DNA of 64,000 nucleotides from Thuidium tamariscinum (lineage: Eukaryota > Streptophyta > Bryopsida > Hypnales > Thuidiaceae). The translations under genes were made by a program, and so were the position numbers. Shown piece by piece: positions 13,127 through 24,931 of the stretch. The notes under the pieces were generated by a model that made no database searches, was not told the DNA's origin, and was given only the letters and a program-made list of their open reading frames with translations. The stretch's first letter is position 1; every line of letters begins with the position of its first letter. The DNA is taken from positions 17,437,501-17,501,500 of the forward strand of contig OX344749.2 of the NCBI GenBank assembly GCA_947034885.2. Reading direction: 5' to 3'.

Positions 13127-13446
13127 GTATTACCTCTGAGATGAAAGGACATATGAAAAGGTTGGAAAAAAATGAAAAATGTTGGCTTCACAAATTTGGA
13201 AATAAAATGCATCATCTCCAAGAAGAACAAAAAATATTTATAAAAATTTGGAAAATATGAAATTTGTCTAGATCTAAATCTTCGAACATAAATTTGATGA
13301 ATGTTAGAGATCTTGCACTATATAAAATGGTACAAAATTATTGCATTCCAAGATGTGGAAGCTAGGTCTCTAATTACAACTAATAAACACCACCAAGTTA
13401 TTAGTAATAGTGTAATAGATTAATACATCTCAACCAACATTTTTTT

Positions 13447-13707
13447 TTGGCACCATAGTGCGAGATTGCCGCATTTCAAAATAAATTTCTTCTTTGTACC
13501 AAATAAAAGTAATCTTTTTTGCTAGAAAGTTTTCATTTCTATTCAAAATATAGATGAAATTGCCAAATTTAGGTGAAAAAGTTTATGAGTATGATTGAAA
13601 AATGTTTTTTGTCCAAACAATGGATGGATGTAGATATACAATGCTTCACCAAATTTTAAGTGATCATGATCTTGGCACTTTTTCAAAAACTAAAAAAAAG
13701 GGTTGAT
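13447..13707 (+). repeat. Dispersed repeat R1, copy b
   Basis: Collinear with 15570-15833 from the opening GGCACCAT block through AAAAGTAATCTTTTTT, ATATAGATGAA, TACAATGCTTCACCAAATTT to the closing CTTGGCACTTT and AAAAAAAAGGG. At about 260 bp with matching ends in two copies, it behaves like a discrete mobile or duplicated unit. I saw no long terminal inverted repeats. Confidence 0.7.
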
Positions 13708-15130
13708 CACAACAAAAAACACTAAGGTGTTGGCTAGTAATAGTGTAATGCACTAATATACTGCAATACAATATATGCAAATATGTGATAACACCCTAAA
13801 ATAAATTTTAAATGTATACAATTATAATTTGCATATTATACTTTTTGAAAATCATATAGTTGGTGTTTGGCTATTAAAATTGACCTTTCGATCTTATAAT
13901 AAGTACATGAATTAGAAATAGAAGAAAAAATAAGTTAAAATTCTAAATTGTGTACGAATTATGTTTTCAAACTTTGAAATTGTAGAAACATTGTTTGTTT
14001 GCTTGCAATGTATTGTTAAAAAGGTTTGAATGTCTAATTTTACATCTACAATTTTTTTTTGAATTTTTTTGTTGTAATCTCTATACAAATTTGAAAAAGA
14101 CAAGGTCATTAATTAATGTTCAAACTCTCTCAATACAAAATGGGTCTTTAAGTGACCCTCTGTACTAAATGCTTCAAAATTTTTGTTTAGCTTTTATTTC
14201 ATACTTGTTATTTGCATAAAAAAATCAATCTACTTAACCTCTTCGCACATTGACATTTTAAATTTGGACAATGAATAGGGAGGATGGTTTTTGAGGCAAT
14301 TTTTGACCACAAAACTTCTCATTCATTGAAATCCATGCTTGACTCTAAAAAAATCACTTTATGAACAATGAATTTGATGAAATTATGATAAATAATATAC
14401 ATTGATAAAGACATAAGTAAAAATATCCAAATATTCAAGAAAGATTTGGTATTGGGGGAATAATCAAAATTTGAAATACAAATCAAATTTAGTCTACAAA
14501 TTTCATATGATTACTCAAAATCAACTCATATATACTATTACAAGGAACCTTTACAGGACACTAAGGCCAAAGAGTGATTGATGGATGACTGAAATGTTCA
14601 TTGTAGAAACTAAGAATGCACGTATTAGTTCAACCTAAAATCCAAGCATTTTGGTGACTACCTTGATCAAGGGGATTGTCTCCACTAAGGGTTATTAACA
14701 CATGAATATTTCCTACCTTGTGGCTTAAGCTATACAAATTACAAAAACTTTGCACAAGACAATGATAAAAATCAAAATTTACAACATCCACCTCCCCAAA
14801 CAACCGGGGTGAACTGACCCCTTGCTTAGCCACTCGGAAAAATGTTGAAATTTTTTATTTTTGTAAATAATTTTTTTGGCAAATTGTAAATTCATATTTG
14901 CAATCAAATGCCCCTCATTAGCAAGAATGAGTGTATAAGGTAAATCAATTAAGCATAAAATAGGGGGCTTTTTGTTTTACTTGCACCCTTGGAATTACTT
15001 GGAGTGGCCAAGCAAAAGGGCTAGTTCACCCCAACCCTCCAACAACTTTGTTGAACTTACACTTGGGTTCTACAAATCACACAACCACAACCACTAGGAT
15101 TGCTTGAAATCTAGAGTTCCTTGGTCCCGT

Positions 15131-15458
15131 AAGGTAGAAGGCTCTTAATGGAGCGGGTTCTAAAATGGTGCCCTATCTTAAATGTACAATACATGTACAT
15201 GTTGCTTTTTCATAGCCTTCAACAGTGTACTGACAGTGTACATTTTAGCTAAGGCATCATTTTAGAGCCCTATGTCCTTTCAATTTCAAAATTTGATAAC
15301 TAATTCAAAAAAGCTCAAAAAAATATGAAACGACTTGGGTTAAATGTCAATTCTACTTGTCTTTCAAGGAAAATTTACTCATAAATATTTCTAGAAGTTT
15401 TACCTCCCTGAAATTCTGTTTCAGTCCTTAGATGGTCCATTATAGGACCTCTTACCTT
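15131..15458 (-). mobile_element. MITE family G copy 2 (inverted)
   Basis: A 328-bp copy of the 8528-8857 element in the opposite orientation. Its ends are AAGGTAGAAGGCTC at 15131-15144 and, inverted, AAGGTAAGAGGTCC at 15445-15458. The internal hairpin (CTAAAATGGTGCC with its partner) is kept with a few substitutions. It lies about 110 bp from repeat R1 copy c, so the region upstream of the left ubiquilin gene is a pile-up of small elements. Confidence 0.75.
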
Positions 15459-15569
15459 ACCTTCCCAAACCAAATAAATTGAATCCTTCATCCAAACACA
15501 AGTAAGTTAGTGCGTCCACGCAAAACCGCAACACACCTAGCCCGGGGGTCGTGAGCATCCCTTTTTTTT

Positions 15570-15833
15570 CCGGCACCATGTGGCTAGATTGCACCATTTC
15601 AAATAAATGTCTTTTTTTCGCTAGATAAAAGTAATCTTTTTTCGCCAAATTTTTTCTAGTTCTCTTTAAAATATGGATGAAGTTGCCAAATTTGGATGAA
15701 GAAGTGTATAAATATGACAGAAAAGTATTTTTGAGTCCAAAAGATGGATGAATGTAGAAATACAATGCTTCACCAAATTTGAAGTGATCGCCATCTTGGC
15801 ACTTTCTCAAAAAGTAAAAAAAAAGGGCTGGTC
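15570..15833 (+). repeat. Dispersed repeat R1, copy c
   Basis: The best preserved R1 copy, about 264 bp. It begins GGCACCATGTGGCTAGATTG and ends just before the GC-richer DNA that leads into the left ubiquilin promoter. Its end therefore marks roughly where the AT-rich repeat region stops. Confidence 0.7.
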
Positions 15834-15889
15834 GTGAGAAGTCACCGCCAATCTGCAGGCAGGCAGTCCTCGCCTCATTCATCCAAAAT

Positions 15890-16317
15890 ACGAGTCGATG
15901 AACATATCAGGAAGATACTACTTCTTCTCGGCCGGTAGCACGTTACCGGGCCCCCTAAACGCCGGCAAGCGAGTTGTGTTTGCAAGGCTCCAAAGCCTTC
16001 CTTGCACCATCCCGACCTGCTCCGTCCTCCCGTCGGTCGGTCGGTCGGAATTGCAGTCGCTGCTGCTGCACATCTGTCCTCCATTTCACCGAACACAGAA
16101 TTCCATCCCCTCCCTAGTTCTTCCCGATTTCTGCTCCATCCGGGGGTCGTCGCCAAGATCGGTTGGCTGCACTAGGTTTGATTGGAGTTTGGCGAGTGTT
16201 GGTGGCGAAGAAGAACGTCTGAGGGAGAGGGCGAGACGGACGGTGCGGAACAGAGAGATTTGCGTGGAGATTGCTTGATCATCTCCTGGATTGATTGCTC
16301 CATCACGGGTTGGGAAC
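15890..16317 (+). promoter_or_regulatory. Left ubiquilin upstream/5'UTR region
   Basis: GC-rich sequence directly upstream of the left palindrome arm. In reverse complement it resembles 31982-32400 upstream of the other ubiquilin gene, but with many substitutions and indels, whereas the arms themselves match perfectly. The most conserved block is 16045-16071 versus 32229-32255 (25 of 27 bases, around CAGTCGCTGCTGCTGCAC). Other shared islands are the TCTCCACGC block and the CGATCTTGGCG block. These may be core promoter or 5'UTR elements. No TATA box or transcription start could be fixed. Confidence 0.5.
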
Positions 16318-19300
16318 CAGGGATTGATTGAATAAAACCTAGAATAAGGGAAGCACTGCTGACCATGGGGAGCGAGCCGGAGGGCGCGGCTGCAGGGGCG
16401 GAAGGGACCGGCGCCACCCAGACTAACAGCGGCGGCGATAACGCCGTGGTGCACATACGCTGCTCGAATGGCAACAAGTTCACGGTGGAGGTGGATTTGG
16501 GTGCCACCGTGCTGGCGTTGAAGGGGTTGCTGGTGGAGCGCTCGGAGATTCCCGCGGACCAGCAGCGGCTGATTTACAAGGGGCGCGTGCTCAAGGACGA
16601 CAATACGCTCGACAGCTACGGTCAGTGGGCGTCGGGTTGATTTGCGATTGTTTTTCCGATTGCGTGCTGGGTCGATGGGGAATTGTTTATTTAATTTTGG
16701 TGGGAGAGGGCGTTGGATTGGATTGCGGGGTCGAATTGGATGGGCGATGACGATTTAGGGTTCGTGGCGACCGGTGAATTTGGGGTTCCGTGTGGAGTGT
16801 GGTCCGTGAGGGGATTCCTGGGGCGGGCGATTTAGGGCATTGCAGGCGGGCTTGGTGGATTGCACGTGGCTGTTTCTGTCTCTCGGATGAGTCTCGCCGT
16901 GGTGGATGTCGGGGCGTCTGTGAGGATGAGAACGGGGACCGACCTCGCACTGGGAATCGGACGAGCAGTTTCTCTTTGCTTCTGATCGAGGCGGCCATGA
17001 GAGGAAATGTCGGACCGCTTTTCCGACCCATTTCCAAGTGAGATGGGGAGGATCGCTCTTTCGCGCTCTCTGGTGATGCACATGTGGGACGAATGCGCTG
17101 AAAAAGTTTTGCGCCTTTCTAGTCCGTGCCTGTGATCTCCTGGTTTTCTTCTGCAATTTTTCTCATGGTCTTCGGCCCCACTTCACGAATCCTGTCATTT
17201 CGAAGCGAGTCCGGTTCTCCTTGTTGCGTTGCTTGCAAGAAGTGTGGGGTGTTTGTGAATCTTGAATTGATGTGCCAGTGCGAGCGAGCGCCCCACAGAT
17301 ACAGTGAAATGGGATCTCCTAGCGGGAGATTTCCATTGGGGGCTCGAAGTGAGTGGAATTGTGCGTGTCGAACGTTGATACGCAGCGATCGTGTATGCCT
17401 TGGTTCTGCTGGTCCAATTGAGTGTGCTTGGTGGTGAGGAGGGAGACCCGCGCCACCATTGCCTGCGATGACGCCTCCATCCATAGGACGCTGTGGTCCG
17501 TGGGTGGACTGAACCGTGTGTGAGTAGCCCCCTTCTCTGATGAACGACCGTGGTGCTCGTGGTCTTGTTGTCTCCGCAGGTCTGCAAAGCGACCACACGG
17601 TGCATCTGGTGCGAGGAGCGCCGGTCTCGTCTTCGCCCGGCGGCGGCAGCGGCGGCGTCTCGCCTTCCCCCGCGGTGGCGACCCCGGCGTCCGCTGCGCC
17701 TCCTCCCGCGTCCGCTGCGAATCCCGCCGGTTTGGGGTCCGTCCCGGGCCTCGGTCTGGGCGGCCTGGCGTTCCCCAACATGGCGGGCTTGGGTTCGGGT
17801 GGTGGCGCGGACGCGGGCGTGCCGCCCTTCGGGATGGGCCCTGCGGAGTTCCAGCAGGTGCAGCAGCAGCTGATGCAGAACCCGAACCTGATGCGCGAAA
17901 TGATGAACATGCCGGCGGTGCAGAACCTGATGAACAACCCGGACCTCATGCGGTCGCTGATCATGAGCAATCCGCAGATGCGGGAGATCATCGACCGGAA
18001 TCCTGACCTGGCGCACATTTTGAACGACCCGGGCACGCTCCGTCAGACGCTGGACGCCGCTCGCAATCCCGAGTTGATGCGCGAGATGATGCGGAACACG
18101 GACCGCGCCATGAGCAACATCGAGGCTTCGCCGGAGGGCTTCAACATGCTGCGGCGCATGTACGAGACGGTGCAGGAGCCGCTGCTGAACGCGGCGACCA
18201 TGGGCGGCGAGGGCGGCAACGACATGGCGGCGAACCCGTTTGCTGCTCTGCTGGGAGGGAACGCCGCGGCTGCGCAGGGCCATGCGCAGGGCGGACCGGG
18301 AGAAGCCAACAACGCCGGAGCCGGGACGACGGTGCCGAACACGGCACCTCTGCCGAACCCCTGGAATCCTACGCGTAAGCCTCGCTGCCCTCGCAGTTGA
18401 TACTGGTCTTGGGTGATGGCTTTTGAAATGAAGGGGACCGAAATGCGAAGTGTGCAGATGGAGCGTCGTTCCCTGAATGTGTCCATGCACTTGTTGGTAG
18501 TCTTCAGCACCGATCATCACGTCAGGCCGACGGGAATATTTTTTTTCTCCCCGTCAGCAGAGGGCCACTGTTTGTTGTTTTCTTTTGAGTGTGAATATGT
18601 CTAACTGTGCAGGGCTGTCGCGCGTCGTAGTACTCCCGAGTGTCTGATTGGCTCTGGTGTGGTGTTGGCAGCCGCAGGGGCTGGAACGGGAGCTGGGCAG
18701 GCTCCGGCGGCCGTTCCCGGCGCGGGTGTCGCGGCAGGCGGAGGGCTTCCGGACTTGGGCGGCCTGGCCGGCCTGGGCCTCCCGGACATGGGGGCGCTGG
18801 GTGGAGGGGGCCTTTTGGATCCGGCTATGATGCAGCAGATGCTTCAGAACCCGCAAATACAGCAGATGATGCAGGGCCTGTTGTCCAACCCCGCTTACAT
18901 GAACCAGGTGGGTGTTTGGGTCTTCCTCGCTCCTCTGTGTGGACGCTGTCCGGTCCTGCTTCCTCCGTTAGCGCCTGAGAGTGTCGGTCTTGAATTGCAC
19001 TTGGTTGAGACTCACCTGGTTTCGGAAGCGGTACCATCAGTGGAGCCATGAAAGAAGGACTGCGCCGTGGGTGCTTGTTGAACCTGCACGGCACCGGCGT
19101 GCTGAGGTGTTTTGTTGTTCCGGGTGGTCGCAGCCGCAGCTGCACGAGCAGCGTTCTCCTTGGCCGCAGTTTTCACTGGGTTCCTGGATGTTTTCCTTAC
19201 GGATGTCGCTGCAGCGTGAGTCGATTCTGTTTTGTCGGTTTCGTTGTCCCTTGATTGAAAGTCCGTTGGTGTCGGTGTTGGCAGATCATGAACATGCAGC

Positions 19301-21694
19301 CCCAGCTACGGGGGATGATGAATCAGAACCCCCAGTTCAGGGAGATGATGCAGAACCCAGAGTTCATCCGGCAAATGAGCAGTCCGGAAAGCTTACAGGT
19401 ACGTGGGCGCGTATCGGATTCCCCGGCCATGTGTACCCTGTTTGGGTGCTCAGAATCCGCCGCTTCTGGTTCCTTGTAGGTTCAGCGGTTCCCTTGTCGA
19501 AGGTGTAGGTTTGGTGCATTTCTTGGATGTGAATGGGGGGATTCCCGATTGCGGGTGATTGGAACTGACATTTTCATCTGGTTTGTTCGTTGGGTTCGAC
19601 CGAACTGCAGACTCTAATGCAATTGCAGCAATCGATGATGGGGCAGCGGGGACGACAAGCTCCTGGACAGTACGTCCCGTCCACCTCTTTGTCGTGGTGC
19701 AAAACTCAGTTCTTTGTAGCCGTGTTGGTGGTTGGTGGCTTTCCATTTATTTTTTCGTCGTGGGTTGCTAGCACGATCACTCTGATTTCCTTGCGCATCC
19801 AAGTCGCCTTCTTGCAAGTGGTTGGTGTATTCTTCGGTTAGGTGATCTTGTACGATGTTGCCACTGGAGTTGTCGGTTTTCTTTGTTGTCTGGGGAGAGG
19901 GTTTAGTGTATTCTTTTGGCGGTGGACACAGTCCTGGTTGTTGCTTTTGGTGTCCCAGGTCGTGTTGGTGGAAGGAACGTCCGTTGTTGCCGAAAATCAT
20001 GTGTTTCTTTGGCATTTTGTGGTGCTGGGATGGTGGGAATGAAGTGTACTGAGGCGCGTGCGCTGTCTTGCAGAAATGCTGGTCAAGGCGGCGGCGCTGG
20101 CTTGGGTGGAGGTGCGGGGATGAACATGGACATGTTGCTCAACATGTTCGGGGGACTGGGCGGTACAGCTCCTTCCAACCCTGACGGTACGTGGGTGTGA
20201 CCCTGGACGAGTCTCCAGGGTAGTTTATAGATGGCTGCAGACGATTGTGATGGCGGATGTCTTTGCTATTTTCTCGGACGTGTGAATGTGGGGCCATGGT
20301 CGTGTCTGCGGTGTCGACGCCATGGACAGAGCTGCTGTGGTTTCAGCCGATGTTTTGTGGTTCGTGTCTTTGTTTTGTGCGTCCGAAGGGTTGAGGCGTG
20401 GATGTTGTCTCCGCGGGCTGTTGTCGTAAGCACTGATATGATCGTTGGGTACCGATATTGCAGTTCCTCCGGAGCAGCTGTACGCGTCCCAGCTGTCCCA
20501 GCTGCAGGAGATGGGTTTCATTGATACGCAAGAGAACATCCGGGCGCTGAGCGCCGTGGGTGGGAATGTGCATGCTGCAGTGGAGCGGCTGCTGGGGAAT
20601 CTGGGATAACGACGCCCTGGTCTCCGCTGCGGGCCGATGGTTCGAGAGTCTGGATTGCATAGGCTGGAGCTTGTGGCTCAGATCGTGTGAGCTGAATCTT
20701 TGTTGTGATGCATCGCTTTCTCAGCTCCCATCCTGGTATAGGACTCCTCCTGGTTTTCCCGAGGAACGTGAGAGAGTGAGAGGAGAGGAATGTGACTAAT
20801 TTTGTGAGGTCTTTGCGTATGCTCGTATCACCTTCTCTGATTTTTCTAGAGAGCTGGGTGTGTAACTTAGTAGAAGAAGATAAGACGTTGCCTCACCAAT
20901 TGGAATGTGCGTGATGGCGGCCAGAAAGGTTTACACATGGAAGAGGTTGTGTATAGTTCTCTCTCTATTTTTACCAAGACATTCCGTTTGCCCTCCGATG
21001 TACGAAAATTTGAAGGAGCGGGTGCAGTCTAGATTTCGGAACATGGTGGGTCCGAGTGCACGTGTCTTCTTGGTCTGATGTGTTGCAAGGAAGGATGCTG
21101 TGGCCATTGTGGTTGGGAATGAACGCGTCTTCTTGTGAGAGGTATCGAATTGCAGCTTGGAGAGTGTGGGTTCGGCGTGGAGGTAGATTGAGTCGGTGAC
21201 TTGGTGGTGGTCGTCTTTCCGGGGAAAGACGTCACCGCTTGGAGGTTCAGATGTTTTGTCTTCGGGATTAGAGTTCGGATATCGAAACCGGCGGCGTGTC
21301 GTGAGCATGATTCATCTGTTTAATGTGAAGGTGGAGTTAGTCTAAATTTTAAACTCTGTAAAGTTGTGACATCCTTCCGTCTATACTTCTCTGTTTACTG
21401 CGGTATTTATTTTTTGGGGTACTGATGTATGTTGTCAATTTCAGTGATGATTTCACGCTTGAAGTCCATTTGACCTTTTGAGTGTAGAACTCTAGGTGGT
21501 CTTCGTGCTTTGAGGCCAGTATCTGTGGGTTGTCGAACATGTCGTTTCTCAACAAAACATTTCTCAGTGTCCAAGGACTCAACTTATTGATATTGCTATG
21601 AACATCTTTGATCTTCGTAAGATCTAGCCCCGTCCCCTTGGATTGTGTGAAAGCCATGAGAGGCTGGACTGGGAGGCGCAGTCTTGCCCTAAAT
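16318..21694 (+). repeat. Left arm of 5,377-bp inverted repeat
   Basis: Pairs with 26605-31981 about the axis x+y=48299. Every reading frame on both strands has a mirror partner of the same length and sequence, and direct comparison of several introns and flanks showed no difference, so no indel and no substitution was found. The outer edge is the first mismatch, at 16317/31982, 47 bp upstream of the start codon. The inner edge is at 21694/26605, about 1.1 kb past the stop codon. Beyond the outer edge the two sides are diverged relatives; beyond the inner edge they are unrelated. Confidence 0.95.
16365..20609 (+). CDS. DSK2: Ubiquilin / DSK2-type ubiquitin receptor (left copy)
   Basis: Shuttle receptor that binds ubiquitinated proteins through its C-terminal UBA domain and docks on the proteasome through its N-terminal ubiquitin-like (UBL) domain; in plants it also serves autophagy. 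Seven exons join in frame: 16365-16620, 17580-18374, 18672-18907, 19285-19398, 19611-19669, 20074-20186, 20464-20609, giving 572 aa (plant DSK2 is about 540). UBL about 28-100 with [18 protein letters not shown] and VHLVRG; STI1-type Met/Asn-Pro repeats about 180-290 and 400-480; UBA about 526-572 with LQEMGF and LLGNLG. The ATG opens an acidic Gly/Ala-rich leader followed at once by the UBL, and the first intron splits a Gly codon at the usual place. Exon 3 has two in-frame acceptors 6 nt apart (AG at 18670-18671 and 18676-18677). It is identical to the copy at 27690-31934. Confidence 0.95.
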
Positions 21695-21749
21695 CTTACC
21701 CTAGAGAAATTCAAAAGAATATAATTCAAAGATTCAGTTTCCTTAACGT

Positions 21750-22205
21750 GAAGATGCTTCTCTTCACCCATTTTCATGTTTGAGAAAAGTATTTTGTGTC
21801 CTGTACAAGTGTTCCTGGGTGTTGTGCTTTAAGCACATGTGGAAGGTGGACAATTTACTATTTTTAGAAAATTTCTTTGTAGTCTTGTGTAACTTTAAGA
21901 AATGTCTTTGCATGCAAATTTTGAGTTTAATGTTTTCATTTTTGGGTAAAAAATAGGACTAAGAACTACGTGAATTGTCAAAGTAGACATCTAATTGGCG
22001 CTTTTTTATAATAGTAAAATATATTTTTTAATTTTTAAAAAAATACATTATATCTAGAACTTTTATGTGTATCTTTAGTTGAAGTTTCGTGGGAATCGGA
22101 GAAAGGACACAAACATTATTAGTATCACAAACGTTATTAGTATAAACCCACGTGTCCAAGGCCAAGGGGACAAAAAATAGGACAAGTGTTTCTTTCAATC
22201 ACCTT
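21750..22205 (-). mobile_element. MITE family K copy 1, truncated, inverted
   Basis: In reverse complement this matches the left half of the element at 24204-24931: the end at 22205 reads AAGGTGATTGAAAGAAACAC, and the blocks around CATTTTTGGGT and TGTAACTTTA match in order. The other half and TIR are missing. Similarity fades between 21853 and about 21750, some 60-150 bp from the palindrome arm edge at 21694, so the element was probably cut by the rearrangement that made the palindrome. Confidence 0.6.
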
Positions 22206-22396
22206 GGCACAATTTATTTTTTGAATGATGCTTGGGCGTTAATAATGTTGTTAGAAGTTGATTATATTGAGTCCAACATCTGTGAAGTCAAATTCAAAGG
22301 GTGATTTGAAGGTTTAATCGAGTAAAGGCCAGTCAACTACTCTTGGATTGATATTGACACTTTTTCATTGGTAGCCAAAGATTTAGAATGAATTTG

Positions 22397-23130
22397 AGGG
22401 TGATTGCATGAAACACTTGTACTATTTTTCATCACGCGTCTCATGCTGATCTATTTTTTGACCATAATTTTTTCATTTTTGTTCCAAATGACTCAAGATT
22501 TCTAGAAAAGGTACTCATGACTATCATACACCTTATATAATTTTTTTCATAATTTTTAAAAATATTTTAGTACTAAAATAGTATTAGTGATTGAATGTCA
22601 CAAATGAAAATTTGGAGGTTTTTAGTCCTAAGGAGTATCTTTTTTTAATGATTTTAAGATGAAATTTGGATGAGATGGTTTTCTAGTAGACTTCTAGCTA
22701 TCAAAGGAAGGATTTTTGAAAATAGTTAATTTTATGTGGTGTGGAAGTCTATAAAGTGAGCTTCTTTTTGCTTGTATTTTGAAACATATAAAATATTATT
22801 TTGGTGACATTTTTGGTGAATGACCATCTCCATAGAGTTTTTTGCAAATGTCCACTTTTTATTTTTTATATTTACTTAATTTTACTATTTTTCCCTAATT
22901 AAAACATGAAGATATGAATTTTCTTGAGGTTTGGCACTTTTCAAGTTCTACTTAGAGAGTTTTTCTATACAATTCCTTCCGTGGGTACCTTCATCTTAAA
23001 GGTTTATACATAAGTCATATTTTTTTATAAATTTAAAATTTAATTTTATAATTTAATAGTACTCTGAAAAAAGTCAAGAGTATTGTTGCACAACGCAACA
23101 AATAGTATAGGTGTTTCATACAACCACCCT
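22397..23130 (+). mobile_element. MITE family K copy 2
   Basis: Terminal inverted repeats of about 30 bp with 26 matches: the left end 22397 begins AGGGTGATTGCATGAAACAC, and the right end in reverse complement begins AGGGTGGTTGTATGAAACAC. Length 734 bp. Flanks TTGA and TTGG hint at a short target duplication. The interior is collinear with copy 3 (for example the 'CATAATTTTTTCAT' block and the 'TTTTTAGTCCTA' block) and has no transposase frame. Confidence 0.7.
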
Positions 23131-24203
23131 TGGATATAGACAAAAGTCAATAGGTGTGAAAAATGGTGAATTGAATGCATTGGGATAAGAATTACAACAA
23201 TCTTTGCTAGTATGCAATTTAGGGGTTGAAAGAACTAATGAAATATGGGCTAAAAATACAAAACCCTTCTAACAAGAGAACCTTCAATGGCCAAAAAACT
23301 TACTGTAGAGGCCCAAATATTCATGCTAATTTCATTATTATGGTAAGATCTTCAAAATTCATCATGATTTATTTTTCCAGATTTAGCTTAGGACTAGAAA
23401 ATGCTTTGTCCAATCCAAAAATCAACCACAATCCTTAATGGGTTAAACGATGATCAATACTATTGTATGGTCAAGTTTATTAAAGAAATCGTAGCCAACA
23501 TCATTGGTTAAAAAGGTTGGTTAATCCTCTAACTCAAGTGGATTGTGTAGATTATGTTCTAGTTACTATTAGATGAATTCTCAAGTCTTTAAAGATGGAG
23601 TGAAGTTCTTGAAATTCTATTTTTTACCTCAATTAGACGTGTATTAGAACCTAATTTAGTTGTTTTTGTTTTAAAAAGTATTTTTAAACTCTAATTTGCC
23701 TATTGAAGGATGAAAATGGAAGAAAAATAGTTTATATTTTTGTAAACTTAAGATGCACTACAACTAAAATGAAAGAAAGATAAGGTGATAAGTAAAAAAG
23801 GATAGCCAATTAAAGTTCAATGTCTTCTTGGCTTAAGCATAAATTGATGTGGCACCATTAGGAAAGATAAGAAATGGGGGCCTTTTTCTTCCACCTTCAT
23901 AGTTGTTTAGAGTTTGCTATGAGTTTCAAGAGAGATATTACAATGTATATTGTGAATTTTGAAATGAATTCTTTTTAAATACTTTCCTTATTTTTGCAAT
24001 TATAAGAAGCTATGACTTGCTCAATTCAATGTTGTTATAAAACAATTATGCTTGTGAAAGTGTAAGAGGGTTTGTTGCTTCTTAATTTAGAGAGTTGAAT
24101 GTTCAAGGGTTGGTAGATAATTAGTTAAAATGTTGTTGACTTCTAATTTTAGATGGATTGTATTAAAAGTTATTAGCTTTCTATAAAATTATGATACTCT
24201 TAT

Positions 24204-24931
24204 GGGTGATTGCAAGAAACACTTATCCTTTTTTTTGTCCCCTTGACCTTTAGGAGGTAGTTTTTTGCTCATAATTTTTGCATCTTTTGTCCATTTGACT
24301 TGAAACTTGAAATGAAGGTGCCTACAAAAGTTTTACATTTTGTGTATTTTTTTTCAATTTTTTCAAAATTATTTTACTATTTTTAAACTACCCCCCATTG
24401 GATGTTTACTTTGGCCATTTTGGGGGGTTTTAGTCCTATTTTGGACCCAAAAATGAAAATTTTGAGCTAAAAATTGGCATGCAAGGACCTCACCTAAAGT
24501 TACAGAAGACCACGAAGAGATTTTTTGAAAATACTATATTGTTCAACCTCCACATGTCGTCAAAATGGCTGACTTTGCGCAAGTGTAGAGAATAGAATTT
24601 ATTTTTTCCAAAGATGAAATTTGTTGGAAAAGAAAGACATTTATTTGAAGAAAAAATAGATTTTTCATTTTCATTTTTTGAATTTTTTAACTATTTTTAT
24701 CAAATTAGTGAAAAAAGAGCTATTTTCATTGTATTTTCCATTGTCTAACATTTAGAGAAAAAAATTCTTAGGTTTGAATTTCAAGAGACATGATATTCTC
24801 ATTGCTCTTAAAATTATCCATATTTTTTTCAATTAAAAAAAAACTTATTTCAAAGGGTCACAGGACTCACAGGACTCACTGATTTTGAGTCATTTTGAGA
24901 CAAAACCGGTAAGTGTTTCTTGCAACGACCC
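24204..24931 (+). mobile_element. MITE family K copy 3
   Basis: Length 728 bp. The left end 24204-24228 begins GGGTGATTGCAAGAAACACT; the right end in reverse complement begins GGGTCGTTGCAAGAAACACT. TTAT sits immediately outside both ends and may be a target-site duplication. It includes a short tandem CACAGGACT(C)A repeat near the right end. No coding potential. Confidence 0.75.

Larger units (their letters stand above)
1..15569. other. Gene-free AT-rich repeat region
   Basis: No supported gene lies in the first 15.6 kb. Open frames are short, lack recognisable domains and splice partners, and mostly overlap repeats. What can be seen is transposon-derived sequence: a TTAA-flanked TIR family (two copies), a 275-bp TIR element, a 330-bp TIR family (two inverted copies), an unclassified dispersed repeat (three copies), a 27-bp minisatellite and several simple repeats, each listed separately. 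Stretches about 1,900-4,200, 9,740-12,790 and 13,710-15,120 hold no other feature I could identify; they look like decayed AT-rich filler. Confidence 0.7.

Noticed and set aside
15898-16278. 126-residue plus-strand frame before the left ubiquilin gene
   Set aside because: It falls in the leader/promoter region, is not kept in the diverged right-hand counterpart, and has no domain.
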